A stretch of 64,000 nt of DNA. Source: Effrenium voratum (taxonomy: Eukaryota > Sar > Dinophyceae > Suessiales > Symbiodiniaceae). The position numbers were made by a program, and so were the translations under genes. The stretch spans positions 26,001 through 90,000 of the forward strand of contig CAUJNA010000595.1 of NCBI GenBank assembly GCA_963377175.1, written 5' to 3'. Below are positions 1 to 11,017 of the stretch, in pieces (position 1 is the first letter of the stretch; every line of letters starts with the position of its first letter). A model generated the notes under the pieces. That model made no database searches. It was not told the origin of the DNA and worked only from the letters and a program-made list of their open reading frames with translations.

Positions 1-43
1 GATCAATACGGACTCGCAGAACGAGGAGAACACTATTCGTGGT

Positions 44-1420
44 TTGCGCGAAGCGAAGAAAGGAAATGTGCTGCATGAGCGCGTCACCCAGAGGGATCGA
101 GAGTTCGACGACGTGATTCGCGAACTCGCTGCATCAAGGCCAAAGGCCAACGATGCACAATCTGATTACCTCAATCAAATCACTGAAATGGCCGAGGAAA
201 TCGAGGAGGCACGACACGAGATCAAGATCCAAGAGGGATTTGTTTATCAACGAACAGAGAGCTGGAGAGTGAGAACACCACACACGACATTTTGGGGGCG
301 GACTCCAATGATCGTGGACGAGCTCTACTGAGGGGTGATCTGATAGGACTGGTACACGCCATAATTTGAAGACCTGTAAGAGTAATACCACGGATGGACC
401 TCAACCATATGGTCAGGTAACGCTCTATCAGGCTAAAGTGGCGGCTTCTAGTTCTAATGTAGTGTCACCCAACGTTCCAAGACCAATTGATTGCCTCGGA
501 CCGGGTTCTGTTTTGTTTCCTGTTGACCAAGACCCAATGATACAGGCTCATATCGACCAACTCCATGAGGCAGTAGGATCTATTCCAAATATTACAATTG
601 GTTCAGCCGGCAATCATGGAGCTAGTGGTCACGGAGACGGCGGCCCGGCTGGTCTTGGTTATCGCAACACGGATGGTAATGCGGGGGGTCAAGGACGTGT
701 TCCTGTCCCAACCACGGCAAGAGGGCCGAATCCACCTGATCCACCTGATGACGATGATGGCGACGACGAGGACGAGGAGGAATCATCCGATGAGGAAAAT
801 GATGAACGTCGTCGCAACAGGAGATCATCACGAAGGAAAAGGTCGAGGGATCGTCGAGGCAACAACAATGATCGACCAAGGATATCACGGAAGGAAGCTG
901 AGAAAGTCAACGTACCTCCATGGCCGAAGATCAAGAAGATGGCACTCACGATGAACGTCACCAGCGCGTCAGCCGATCCTGATACTGAAGCGTGGATGTC
1001 GTGGTTGCCATGTAATTTCGTGGTAAATCCTGACCTTGACTTGTTGGCAGGTTCGGGAGGCGAACGATTTGCAATGATGGGTATCAAGCTGGCATCATCC
1101 TACAATCTTTCAGGTCAAGTCACAGATCAGATATGGTATTCACCATTGAGCACTTGATCAGGCTGGAGTACCCCGGGGACAAGAACATGTCCGTGTTCCG
1201 CAACAAGTGGTGTGATATCTTGCTCAACCTGAGGAAGGAGGATACACCCAGAGAAATTACGCTACGGCAGCCGCTACGGGGTATCCTGTGTCACAAGATC
1301 AAAGGAAGCAGGAAGCTGGAGTTTGGTCTTAATACAATGTGCGGTTACCGGATGCACACCACGAGAAAACCTACCGGTAGCCACGACTTCGGAAGTCAAG
1401 AAGGACAGCAAGAACGCTGA
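44..1420 (+). pseudogene. gag: gag region of copia element A
   Basis: The first frame (44-331) is helical and charged, probably a coiled coil. A second frame (366-1157) has an acidic run near 750-800, an Arg-rich stretch near 810-870, then a KEAEKVNVPPWPKI segment typical of dinoflagellate copia Gag just before the helical core. The core continues after a frameshift near 1,135 with LIRLEYPGDKNMSVFRNKW. Gag forms the particle that packages the RNA. At least three frame changes make this a pseudogene. Family assignment rests on resemblance to dinoflagellate copia Gag proteins and is inference. Confidence 0.65.
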
Positions 1421-1632
1421 GGAGAGTGAAGCCGAGGTCGAGACTGTGTATCACGACCGTGATGCGGAAGACGCCGTGAGCGAATTTTCTCGATGGTCAG
1501 GTGAAACTGAGATACCCGAGAAGTACGTGTGGTTTCAGGAGATACGTGACAATGACGTGAGCGAGGAGGTGGAATACCTTAAGAACGAGGACAAACAGTG
1601 GCGGATCAATTCGTGGTGGTACAAAGGAAGTC

Positions 1633-2260
1633 ATGAGGTTTTGTCCCAAGCATCGACGGCACCTGGCATATAGTCACAAGAAAGCACTCATCAGAGCTGA
1701 GATTATGAGCGAGGCGGCCAATGACATATATCGGACTCACAAGATGCCAATGAACAAGGAGCGAACCTTCACTTTCAAATATGACAAGGAGGATGACGAG
1801 ATTACGGAAGGAGTCGTGCAATGGAAGAGGAAGCACGGACAACCTGTCACTCTATTCGCCCTGTCTGCGAACCAACGCAAGGGAGTAAAATGGCTGATGG
1901 ACACAGGGTGCGGTCATGACTTGCTCGGCAGATCCAAGGCGACCTCCCTCGGTGTTGACATCGTTCAGGACAAGGACGAGATCGTCTTCCAAACGGCAAA
2001 TGGTACTACGTCCACTTCGGATTCCACCAAGTACTACGTGAATGAGCTGAAGGAAACAGTCAACCCTTTGTTCTAGACGAGACACCGACGGCTTGATCTA
2101 TTGGCCGACGATGTATGAAGATGGGATATTCTTTCCATTGATTTGCGGGAAGTTGCCGTTCATGATAACACCTGAGAAGGAGATGGTTCATCTGCACGTC
2201 AAGGATGATATTCCCTATTTGGTTGGAGATCGGAATGCAAGGAGCAATCGTCATCGACCC
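1633..2260 (+). pseudogene. retropepsin-like aspartic protease of copia element A
   Basis: The frame 1633-2076 contains WLMDTGCGHDLLG (near 1,890-1,930), which has the D-T-G active-site triad of a retroviral-type protease. It is followed by IVFQTANGTTS, a typical flap-region strand. After a stop and frameshift near 2,075 the family pattern resumes with CGKLPFMITPEKEMVHLHV and DDIPYLV. The enzyme would cut the Gag-Pol polyprotein. The catalytic triad is intact but the frame is not. The acidic stretch up to 2,527 is a spacer before integrase. Confidence 0.75.
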
Positions 2261-2529
2261 GTGTCTGAAGACATCATCGAGCTCTTGAAGATGCTCAAGG
2301 AAGTCATCGGAGCTGATCGGAATAGCGATGATGGAGAAATAGCAGAAGCAGACGAAGAAGTCGGAGAACCCCAACATGCACTCGTTGGGGAGGAGGATGG
2401 CGGTGAAGCCGTAGATTTCGGTCCGGAGAACCTGGTGAAGAGGCTCAAGGACGCGGGCCCGAGCCGGGTGAAGACGAAGCTGAGTGTGATGGTGACGATG
2501 CAGATCCTGAAGCAGGTATTGAAGTAGAC

Positions 2530-3347
2530 ATCTTCGAAGGTGCATCCATCAAGAAGAGAATCGGTACATTGAAGGATGATGCCAATACATTGACACATTT
2601 TCTAGCGCACAGATATCGAAACCCGTTCTGCGATCATGCGTGAAAGCGAAGATGAGGCACTTCAGATCCAAGTCCGGTGCATTTCAACGTGAAGTCAAGG
2701 TGTTCGGTGACTTGATCACCTGCGATCTGGTTGAAGCCGCAGGAGATGCTGAGAAAAACGACAAGTACGTCACGATCATTCGAGACATATACACCGGCAT
2801 CGTCATGGGCTACCCAACTGGACGTAAGAATACCGTCACGGTGATCAACAGCATCAAACATTTTGCTGGTAGACGGAAGATCAAACAGGTCTACTCGGAC
2901 GACGCGCCGGAGTTCATCAACGCATGTTCTGAACTGAAGATACCTCATGATTTAGCGCTTCCGGGCAAGAAGCAGAACAATTCGCTTGCTGAACGCACGA
3001 ACCAGTTCATCGTGGATCAAAGCACTGCATGTCTTGTTCATGGACTTCCAACATGCTATTGGATATACGCAATCACTGCGTTGTGTCACCTGACGAACGT
3101 CGAAGAGATCAATGGTTCAAGCGCATGGTTTCGACTACATGGTGAACATTTCAAGGGTGAAAAGATCCTATTTGGCGCGTTGGTTGAGTTCAAACCGAGC
3201 GATGTGAGAGGAGACAAGATAGAGAAGTTCGAGCCGAAGGGGGAAACCGGTATTTTCGCTGGCTATATCCTGAGTTCGGGTCTTCACTGGGCACGCGGTA
3301 TCGAGCCTGGACTATCACAAGCTTCGCCGGCGCTGACCTTTCTATAA
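2530..3347 (+). pseudogene. integrase of copia element A
   Basis: A zinc-binding lead-in (THFLAHRYRNPFC near 2,590-2,632) is followed, after a stop codon, by the 235-residue frame 2640-3347. Candidate catalytic residues of the DDE core are D in LITCDLV, D in KQVYSDDAPEF and E in QNNSLAERTNQF, in the right order and roughly the right spacing. LVEFKPSDVRGDKIEKFEPKG and IFAGY are the usual C-terminal motifs. Integrase inserts the cDNA into the chromosome. The core is unusually well kept for this otherwise broken element. Confidence 0.85.
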
Positions 3348-3349
3348 GG

Positions 3350-4430
3350 AAGGCGAAAATTCCACCTCGACTACGCCAACCACATCAGACCGACAGGATC
3401 GTGCTAAAGGTACCAATATCGTTTCCCGTTCAAGAGAAGTACAAGCAGAGAAATTGAACTCTTGAAGGAATTGAGGAGATCCGAGGGGAAGATGGCAGAG
3501 ACATCCATCTGGACCAAACGGTTGAGGATGAAGACCCGGATCCCACTTGATTGCAGGATATAGATCAGGGACAACTCGATGAGATCAAGGTGTTCGCTGG
3601 GATCATGCATGATGAGAAGGGTGAGGACGTCGAAGTCGTTGAGCCGGGGGGCCCGGAGGACAAGAGCGCCGTTGATGCCGGGCGGGTTATCACTGACCTA
3701 TCCACGGAAAAAGCAAAAATAATATCGTTTACAGGAACGACCTTGTCAAAACGGTCAAGCTTGATGCTCGTGGGAGGCCCTATCCAGTCGGCGCAGATGG
3801 ATTCAGAACGATGAAGACAACCCGACCGGCAGGATTCACACCTGAAGAATGGGCGACACTACGGAATGCGGTTGATGTCGATGAGGAAGGCATGATTCAT
3901 CCAAAGAAGGGGGATGGCACTGGCAGCTCGAAGGGTGCCACGCCTTGCCGAAAGTGCAAAGCGAGCGCGAAGAGAATAAAAGCAATGCTCAAAGAACGAT
4001 GGGGTGGTGACCAGTCGATGTACAACTGGGGCATACGGAAGAACAGAAACAAGGTCAAGAATCCGGTTGAGGGGAAGTTCTTGGCGGACCTGGATCGGGT
4101 GAGAATTATTGTCAGTCCGGTCAACGGGTCAGTTTTTTATGCATGAACTCCAAACGTCTTCAAAATCTTAATGCAAGCAATGTGATGTTGGACGAGGTTC
4201 ATGGGATACTGGTGGTTGTCTATGCGTGGAAGTTCACTCCAAAGGGAAGGTCTAGCATCTATCCCAAAGAACAACCATGATGACGACCTGCCAAAAAACA
4301 TTGATGATTCTTGTTCAGAAAGCACCATGACGGGAGGAAGTGTATCCGAATGCACGGATGAACTGGCATACATGTATGAATGGGAAGACATCGCAGCGTC
4401 GCCGATGGTGGATTGCCCTAAGGGCGATTC
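3350..4430 (+). pseudogene. integrase-RT linker of copia element A
   Basis: Three short frames (3551-3814, 3811-4146, start of 4201-4617) carry acidic and polar sequence without an enzyme motif. The stretch RPAGFTPEEWATLRNAV resembles the spacer found between integrase and RT in dinoflagellate copia elements. CRKCKASAKR gives a C-x2-C pair but no second pair. No methyltransferase motif was seen here. Function unknown. Confidence 0.5.
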
Positions 4431-5985
4431 CCCCCAGATGCCTTGTGTTCCGGCCGAAGAGCACCATCGAGAGAAAGTCGTCAAGGTGACGAAGTTCATC
4501 AATGCAATGGTATCACGACCCGTTGGGAGGGCCGAGATGCTTGGCAACACCAAGGCGATGGACTCCCTGAAAAAGGGATGGAAAGGTCTGATTGACCAAG
4601 GAGTTTTCGATCTGTAATCTGCGAGTACCATGATGTTGTTCGCGAGGCAAAACAAAAGAGCGAGGAAGTGCACATGGCCAGGGCGCATGGTATCATAGTT
4701 GAGAAACATTCCCAGCTTTCGGAAGAAGACCCACGCAGAAAATACAAGGGTCGTGGGGTAGTGCTTGGGAACCAGATTAAGAACCAGACGTCGGACGCGG
4801 CATTGTTTCAAGATCTGGAGAATTCTCCTGCAACTTTCGAAGCTTCCAGATGGGCTGGGTTGCCTTGAAGGGTGGGATGTGCAAATGGCTGATGCAGTAC
4901 AGGCATATATCCAAGCCACGCTACGGGGTACGCCTTGCTTCCACCGAAGCTGTTCCTGAGGGCGAAAAAAAAAACGATGGAATCAGTTCAAAAGACCTGT
5001 GGTGCGTTTGGTGAAGGCTTTGCACGGTCATCCTGATGCTGGAACGTTTTGGGAACAGCGCTGCGATGAATCAGTGCGTGCAATGGGTTTCGAACCAGTT
5101 TGCGAACAATGGCCTTCTGTCTACACCCATTCCGAACTACAATTAGTTCTTGTGGTCTATGTGGATGACTTCAAGCTGGCTGGTCCAAAGAACAACCTCA
5201 ATAAGGGTTGGGAATTGCTTCGTGAGAAGCCTTAGTATCGAGCCGGAAACCGGCCTGGATTTATATCCGGGTTGCAATCAGTCCAAAGGATCTCTGGTTC
5301 TCGGCAACGGCCACACGGTCACCACTGTGACGTACCACATGGAGCAGTCCCTGCGCTCTTGTGCCGACCTTGAAGTAGCAGGCAACGTTGAGTTGAAGAA
5401 GGTTCCCACACCTGGTCCGCATGAGGAGACGAAGGATTACCCGTCAAGGGCTCCGATCCAGACCGGACCGTCGGTCGAATGTAATTCGTGTGGAAACAGA
5501 GTTCCCGCGAATGATTATGACTTCGGAAGGAGCTCATCCGGAGCCTGTTCGTGGACACCTCATGCAGCAAGTGTGCTCATGGAAGTACTATATGGTGCTG
5601 GGCAGGTCAACCGTCTGGCGAGGAACATCACCAGGTGGACAACTGACGACGATAAGAAACTCCATCGCTTGATGCGCTACATTCATCACACCAAGCACTG
5701 GAGGCTGGGTAGGTGATTCAGTCAACAATTTGCATTTGGCAGTTTATGCTGACGCTGACTTTTCTGGCTGCGCCCCGCTTCTTTGCGGTCGACATCTGGT
5801 GGTCACATGAACCTACAAGGTTCCAATACGAGATTTCCTTTGTCTGGAAGCTCAAAGCGACAGGGATGTGTGAGTCATTCCACCCCTGAGGCTGAAATAA
5901 TGAGAGCTATGGGCATGCCTGCGCTCAGATTGATGGAGCGCATTTTGGGGAAAGAGCCGCAGTTCGTGTTCTTCGACGACAATTG
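4430..5985 (+). pseudogene. reverse transcriptase and truncated RNase H of copia element A
   Basis: RT begins with HREKVVKVTKFINAMVSRPV (from 4,462) and continues in other frames with KYKGRGVVLGNQI, DVQMADAVQAYIQA (first catalytic Asp region, near 4,880-4,915), LVKALHGHPDAGTFWEQ and LVLVVYVDDFKLAG (near 5,145-5,180), the YVDD box. The thumb (SVLMEVLYGAGQVNRLARNITRW) leads into RNase H: YADADFSG, STSGGHM, KRQGCVSHSTPEAE and FFDDN. RNase H stops there, so its last catalytic segment is missing. Frames change at least five times. RT copies the element RNA; RNase H removes the template. Confidence 0.85.
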
Positions 5986-5987
5986 AG

Positions 5988-7735
5988 GCCAAGGGCAACG
6001 CATCGGAAAATCGTATCACTTACGAAGGCGATGTCTTTCTGGCGAGTGATACCTCTGAACTGCTCTGCTTTGATACCAAGGATATTGCAGGCGGTCCAAA
6101 TCCGATACATCATGTACAGCCCTCTCAGCTTCAGGGACCAATAAACCGTCTCTTTGCCCCTGTGGCTCGCACTTTGGAACCTTGCGTTTCTAAATTTAGG
6201 AGCGGCAACGACTTCGTCGTAGGTGGGCGGAACAGGAATGTTCTGCTCGTCGACTTCGCTGAAAACCCAATCGTCCCTCCCAAGGAACGGGCCCTGTTCA
6301 ATCATCTCATCGACGAGTTTGAGAAGTGTCCCATAATGAAGCATCTCGCTGAGAAGGCCCCCGTGAGTCCGCCCATGATAGCCACCGCCGCACCTGTGCG
6401 TGGCTTTGGGCGAAGGCAGATCTGGCCATAGAGCTTGCCCAGCAAAAGCGCAACCGTGATGAGTAGTTTGATCAAGATGTTAAGCTCAAACCGGCTGTTC
6501 GTGGCACGGGCAAGGAAGCAGCTACCAGCGCTTTGCCAGCAGAGACCAAGAAGGAGAAGAAGAAGAACAAAAAAGCAGGGAAGCAAGGGCAGGACACAGG
6601 CGGCGAAAGTCCCTTTAACCCTAAGCCTCCTCCTCCTCCGAAGTCTCAAGGCGCAAACAAGGGAGACGCTACTCCTTCTAACCTCACGCCGAGGTCGAAG
6701 GCTGTGTCCAAGACCGCAAAGATGTCAGCCGTTGAAAAGGCAAAAGTTCCGTGTGTGTTCTACGCCGTCCTGCGCCTTCCTCCACTCACCGACTGAGAAG
6801 TACACCGGGCCGCCTCCGCAGGCCTCCGGCTGCTGCTGCCGCCGTAGTCCCAGCAGTCCCAAGTGTCCCCGCTAAGAACAATAGCATCAGCTGGCTATGG
6901 GACACCGCTGCCGGTCGCCACCTCGTCGGAAGCAGGCTTTGAACAGCACCATGATGCATTGCGCACGCAAGACCAACACACCGGCCGGCTTTGCCACAGG
7001 CGGAGGAGCGCAACAAGGAGATAAGTCTCTTGCGTTTGAGGGCCCTCGTGTGATCCCACCTGATGCGTTTTGAACGAATGTCCGCACGCTCAATCAGTTG
7101 GCAAAACCGTTGATTGCGATGTAGGGACAATAGATTCCGCCACCTTTGCCAGCTTCCTTGACCAAGTCTGCCTCGTTGTTGGCGAATACCTTCCACACTT
7201 TGAAAAGTACGATGCCAATGAAGCCAGAGAGGTATGATGCCTCGCCAGGATCGTCGACGCATATGGCCTTGACTTGCAGGAGGTGAGTTGCGTCCGCATC
7301 CTTTTCAGGATTGTCTGGACAGACTCCCACATCATCATCGTCGATATCCGTCCCGATGTCCGATGGGAGGTGCGATCTGTCTGCGGATCGTCCCTTGCTC
7401 ATCTCATTGGTGTCAGGTCGTTCTTCCTCGGCGACGATGCGCCCAGCATCCTGCATTGCTTCTCGCTGAGCCTGCTTCACTTCCTCCGCAACGGGCTCGT
7501 CCTCATCCACATGGATCACAAACTTGCCGGTGGAAATGAGCCCACAGTCGCACGCCGCGCAATAGCAAAATCCCCTTGGAATGATGACAGCGCACGCTGG
7601 GCATACTCTGTTGGAAATACTTGATGGGTCGTCCTCGCGGTAGACAATGAATCTGCTGAGCAAATCCCTGATCTCAACCAACGAGTTGTTCAAAAGCTCG
7701 GGCACTTCGATGTTGATGCACGCCATGACGACCAT
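5988..7735 (-). pseudogene. zinc-ribbon C-terminal part of left-arm protein, split by an insertion
   Basis: The 213-residue frame 7735-7094 has RVCPACAVIIPRGFCYC followed by AACDCGL, six cysteines in C-x2-C and C-x-C-x2-C-x-C groups, a zinc ribbon. An acidic region follows, then ATHLLQVKAICVDDPGEASYL and GGGIYCPYIAING. There the frame runs into the inserted copia fragment, and the protein resumes at 6,282 with GRDDWVFSEVDEQN, ending near 5,990 after QFRGITRQKDIAFVSD. The right arm shows the same protein uninterrupted, which fixes the insertion point. A nucleic-acid-binding role is inference from the ribbon. Confidence 0.55.
6283..7109 (+). mobile_element. nested copia gag-protease fragment
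   Basis: This 827-bp piece interrupts the left arm exactly where the right arm is continuous. Its + strand reads ALFNHLIDEFEKCPIMKHL, a Lys/Pro-rich spacer (PAETKKEKKKNKKAGKQ), a CCCH-like finger split by a frameshift (KVPCVFYA, then CAFLHSPTEKY), and SISWLWDTAAGRHLVG near 6,887-6,930, the protease motif of another dinoflagellate copia family. It continues out of frame as NTPAGFATGGGAQQGDKSLAFEG. No LTR or clear target duplication flanks it, so it is a fragment, possibly a processed or template-switched piece. Confidence 0.65.
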
Positions 7736-7740
7736 CTTCT

Positions 7741-8870
7741 TCAGGATCTCGGCATCAACAGACTCTTCATCGTCCAGGAAGCTGTTGAGGTTTCCAAGCC
7801 CACAGCGTCCTTAAATCCAGGACAGATCTCGCTCTCGACGACGCGGGAGTAGATCCGCTTAACCTCTTTGACAGGTCCTTTCTTCACGGACTTGAACCTC
7901 CAGATCGCCCTGATGTCTTTGAGGGAATGGTCTCGAAGGCGACAATCGCCCCACCCGATGTGACCCCAGACTGGTACACGAACAATTTCCTCGTTGGCAC
8001 GTAGATGGCGATGAGGTCGTCCCCCTCTTTGACGTCGTGCGTTGCGGTCTTGGTCGACATGTTCTCGCTGTCCCGAGGTGCAAATACTCCGAAGTGTACC
8101 GCCAACCTTCGCGCACTGTCGTTGCCGCCTGGAACAACGCCTCGCAAGATGATACCCTCCAGGGCTGATGGCTTTGTCACGTGGAATGCTCCGCCCAAGC
8201 GATCGGAAATCTTCGGGAACAATATGTTGCAAAGTTCAGCAGGACGAGCGAATCCGAAGTCCGAATGTCCTGACGATGCTCGAACGCACCATGGTTGCCA
8301 CCATCCGCTGTGCTCGTGACGAATCCAGTCGATGTTGTCTTTCGTCCATCCAGCCGCAATGAGATCCGTCATCGAGCCAACGTCGATTTCCTGGTCGTCG
8401 CAGCAAGAATCTGCAGTCTCGGTTTCCGTGCTTTGCGATCCTCCGATCTGATGCACTCAGCGATGATTCGAAACCTGTTGCCCTTCTTGTACCGATTCTG
8501 CAGGAACGCGTCCTCGCGGTTCAGGATGTGGTCGATGTTCACCCACCCTCCACTATTGCAAGGAATCGGGTTCCCCCTCTTTCGGCCGATTTGGTGGCGT
8601 AGGATTTTTACCAGTGCTTTCGATGTATGGAATAAGTCGCCGTGGTGGATGTGGGATCCAATCGCTGCGTACCCTTTGTACGGTCAATAGGGAAAACTTG
8701 TGTCTCTGCTCTGCATATTCATGACTTCCAAGCGTCCTCCCTTCGGCAGAGTGTCGATCATAGACGAGAACCCATGTACACCTTCGCATACTGCCTCATC
8801 ACCCGGTTGAGGAATCACAGGGGGGTTTGCTCCACCAAACGAATCAAGCATGTTGTTGTACTCCTGCATG
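7741..8870 (-). pseudogene. Tpt1/KptA-like domain protein, left arm
   Basis: The 190-residue frame 8456-7884 contains CVRASSGHS (residues 57-65), matching the Tpt1/KptA signature R-x3-G-H-S; FHVT (H92), matching the H-G-T position; and SARRLAVHFG (116-123), matching the R-x-H-V-H segment. The last active-site Arg, expected near YQSG (161-164), appears replaced by Gln. Family enzymes use NAD+ to remove 2'-phosphates from RNA and some ADP-ribosylate nucleic-acid ends. Upstream, MQEYNNMLDSFGGANPPVIP (8869-8684) starts a conserved segment. Frameshifts near 8.5 kb and after 7,884 break the frame. It probably continued into the zinc ribbon downstream. Substrate unknown. Confidence 0.55.
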
Positions 8871-8924
8871 CTTCCGTTGGGGTTCGTGCTCCTCCTTCTG
8901 CCATGTCGGCCATCTCGGGGAGAT

Positions 8925-10310
8925 TCACAGCGTAGCTATACTTGTTGAACTCCTCCCTTGGATGAAATTCCGACTCCTCCATTTCCGGTTGATGCGATTT
9001 CTCATGAGGTTCGCTGGACATCGGCTCCATTTCTTCTTCATCGGGAACTTCCACGTCGACGTCTTGATCGGATGAAGGATGTCCTTCCGGAAGAAACAGC
9101 ATCTGTATCTTTCCACGCCCCAAGTCGGGTTCCGTGGCTCTTGCGATATCCTTGCATGTCCCCTCATGGGATCTTTTCCGCACATGATGCAAACATTGAG
9201 TTCACCAGCGCGATCGCAAAGATTCTCGGACATCTGCAACAGCTCTGCTCGTCTCGTGGCGATGTCCTCGACTCTCGATTGTTTGGCCTCATGCAGGCTC
9301 TTCAGCATGATCGGGTTCACGACCACGATCAGCCTCGCCCTCATGATCGGACTCGCCTGCTTCCCTTTTCTGGCCGGACAAACAGCCTGTCCATGATGTC
9401 CCCGACATTCTGGTTGGGGACTTCCATGTACTTCACAGTGCCATTTCTTTTCCTGTTGAGGCCCGTCATGTAAGAGGTCATGTTCTCCCTGACGAACTTC
9501 AGCAATGTGGCTTCCAGCATTGGTCGGTATTGGCAAACGTTCCCCCACTTTGGCAATTCCTGTCTGAAGTAGGATATGACGTCGAAGAACCCAAGGACAG
9601 TCTCCAATCCATCTCCCAACTTCTCTTCATTGTCGGTGGCGAAAACAGGGTACGCCTGCTCTTGACCGAGGAACCAACGCATCCACGAAGCATGTGCAGC
9701 GTTTCCGTAGTCGCGCCATACACGGAATTTGGTCTTTCTCTCTTTCGTCCCATCGGAATGGGTGACGATGTACGACAGCTTGTCGACCCACAGTTGCTTC
9801 GCATTGCTACTGCGGAAGTAGTCAGCAAAGGCGTCTCGATCGAGAGTGATGCCTCCGATCTGCGACATCTCCTTCGCGAACTTCTTGTCGAACAGCTTCA
9901 CGATCAGGTGAGACACAAAAGCATCCATGTCCCCGTCGAATGTGCTCTGCTCGTTCATGTCACCGAGCACCAGGCTGCATTCAGCAAAGTATTTTCATGA
10001 TGTTGGGGCGGTCAGCTCCCTTGTACATGGTATTCTGCTCAATCAGCCCGTTGGCGTGGCAATTGATGCACTGCTTGACATTGTGTACAAAGTACATCTG
10101 CAACGTCCTCGAGGTAATACCACTTCGACCGCATGTCCTTGCTGCCATCCCTGCCAATCGCTTTGCCCTCTCTCCGCTGCTCTTCATGATACATCTTCTG
10201 CTTGTTGAAATGAGCAGTGAATCCGGCTTGTAGTGATAGCGGACATTACCGCCCGTTGCGCCCTGAGGCACATTGAGCTGCAGTGGGGACACGCCCTGGA
10301 GCCACCACAT
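8925..10310 (-). pseudogene. unknown protein, 5' part of the left-arm module
   Basis: Read 10,310 to 8,925 on the - strand, a protein-like sequence passes through several frames. Around 10.1-10.2 kb it reads DMRSKWYYLEDVADV, then HNVKQCINCHANGLIEQNTM, which holds a C-x2-C-H group. The 209-residue frame 9970-9341 (starting MLGDMNEQSTFDGDMDAF) is helical and mixed-charge, without a motif I recognise. Further on comes RLIVVVNPIMLKSLHEAKQ and an acidic tail. No signal peptide or membrane segment. I do not recognise the family. The right arm lacks most of this part. Confidence 0.45.
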
Positions 10311-10340
10311 CTTGCCTTTGACACCCGTGCAAAACCCATG

Positions 10341-10631
10341 TGATTCACATGCAAGTCATGTGACTAGCGACTCGCGACGACCGAGATGGTAGTGTTCAAG
10401 AAAATGACCCTGGCAACATCGAAGGATTGCTTCTGCCATCAGGAAGCCAGCAAGTTTAGAGTGGATTACGGGCTCTGGCTCGACAACTGACCGATGATCA
10501 AAATCAAAACTACTACGGGGGGCAAGATGTTTACAGACTGGCTGCCCAGTCCCTATAAGCCCCTTAGTCAATCTGAACACGGCGACTCGCGGCCGGTTCG
10601 CTTGGCAAACGCATCGAGGTGACCAACGTGG
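10341..10631. other. spacer between the inverted arms, no gene seen
   Basis: No recognisable coding sequence. Short inverted repeats occur near 10,340-10,360 (ATGTGA / TCACAT). The left-arm homology ends around here and the right-arm copy starts at about 10,620. Confidence 0.5.
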
Positions 10632-10988
10632 AGCTCGCCTCCTTCTGCCATGTCGGCCATCTGAGGGAGATTCACAGCGTAGTTGTACTTGCTACACTCA
10701 TCCCTTGGGCGAACATCTGGTCCATTTCCGGCGGGTGCGATTTGTCCCGTTCTTCTTCAGCACCTTCCATATCGATACCCTCATCGGATGAAGGGTGTCC
10801 TTCTGGCAGAAATAGCAGCTGCGTCCTCACACATATCCCCTCCAGAACCAACACCGCCTTTCTGGCCCTGGCAGGGCTGGACACAAACCACCGGCGATTT
10901 GTTCAACAAACAAAATTAAAGAATTCCCCCTAATATTGCTTATTTGGGAGCTTAACCCAGATTCCAGTACTTCAGAGGAATAGGAGCT
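10632..10988 (-). other. 357-bp in-place inversion between two GAGCTC palindromes
   Basis: The - strand here encodes LLFLPEGHPSSDEGIDMEG and related sequence matching left-arm residues (LFLPEGHPSSDQDVDVE at about 9,110-9,040), while everything to the right is + oriented. The left breakpoint is GGAGCTC at 10,630-10,636 and the right one GGAGCTCC at 10,983-10,990. Flipping the segment between the two GAGCTC sites brings its end next to the + strand continuation, in the order seen in the left arm. Confidence 0.65.
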
Positions 10989-11017
10989 CCGACCTACACA
11001 CGAATCCCAACGGAAGC

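Larger units (their letters stand above)
1..5987 (+). mobile_element. Ty1/copia-like retrotransposon A, decayed, 5' end outside window
   Basis: Successive + strand reading frames give gag, aspartic protease, integrase, a linker, reverse transcriptase and RNase H in the copia order (integrase before RT). Frames change many times and several in-frame stops occur, so it is a dead copy. The left LTR lies outside the window. The right end stops inside RNase H just after the FFDDN motif near 5,985, where sequence homologous to the right arm (around 12.9-13.0 kb) begins on the other strand. That junction is abrupt and shares only a CAATT-like overlap. Unlike the element at 46.7-59.4 kb, no methyltransferase-like motifs are visible between integrase and RT. 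Confidence 0.85.
5988..10340 (-). mobile_element. left arm of an inverted pair of retroelement-like modules
   Basis: The - strand encodes a protein set that reappears, oriented on +, at about 10.6-13.3 kb. Shared stretches include FGGANPxVIPQPGDEAVCEG, LQVKAICVDxPxEASYLS and VPPTYDEVVAAPKF-type peptides. The arm is interrupted by an unrelated copia fragment at 6,283-7,109. I found no LTRs. The presence of a Tpt1/KptA-like domain, as in the retrotransposon at 46.7-59.4 kb, suggests the module is a 3' part of an LTR element or a dispersed gene family; that link is inference. Confidence 0.6.
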
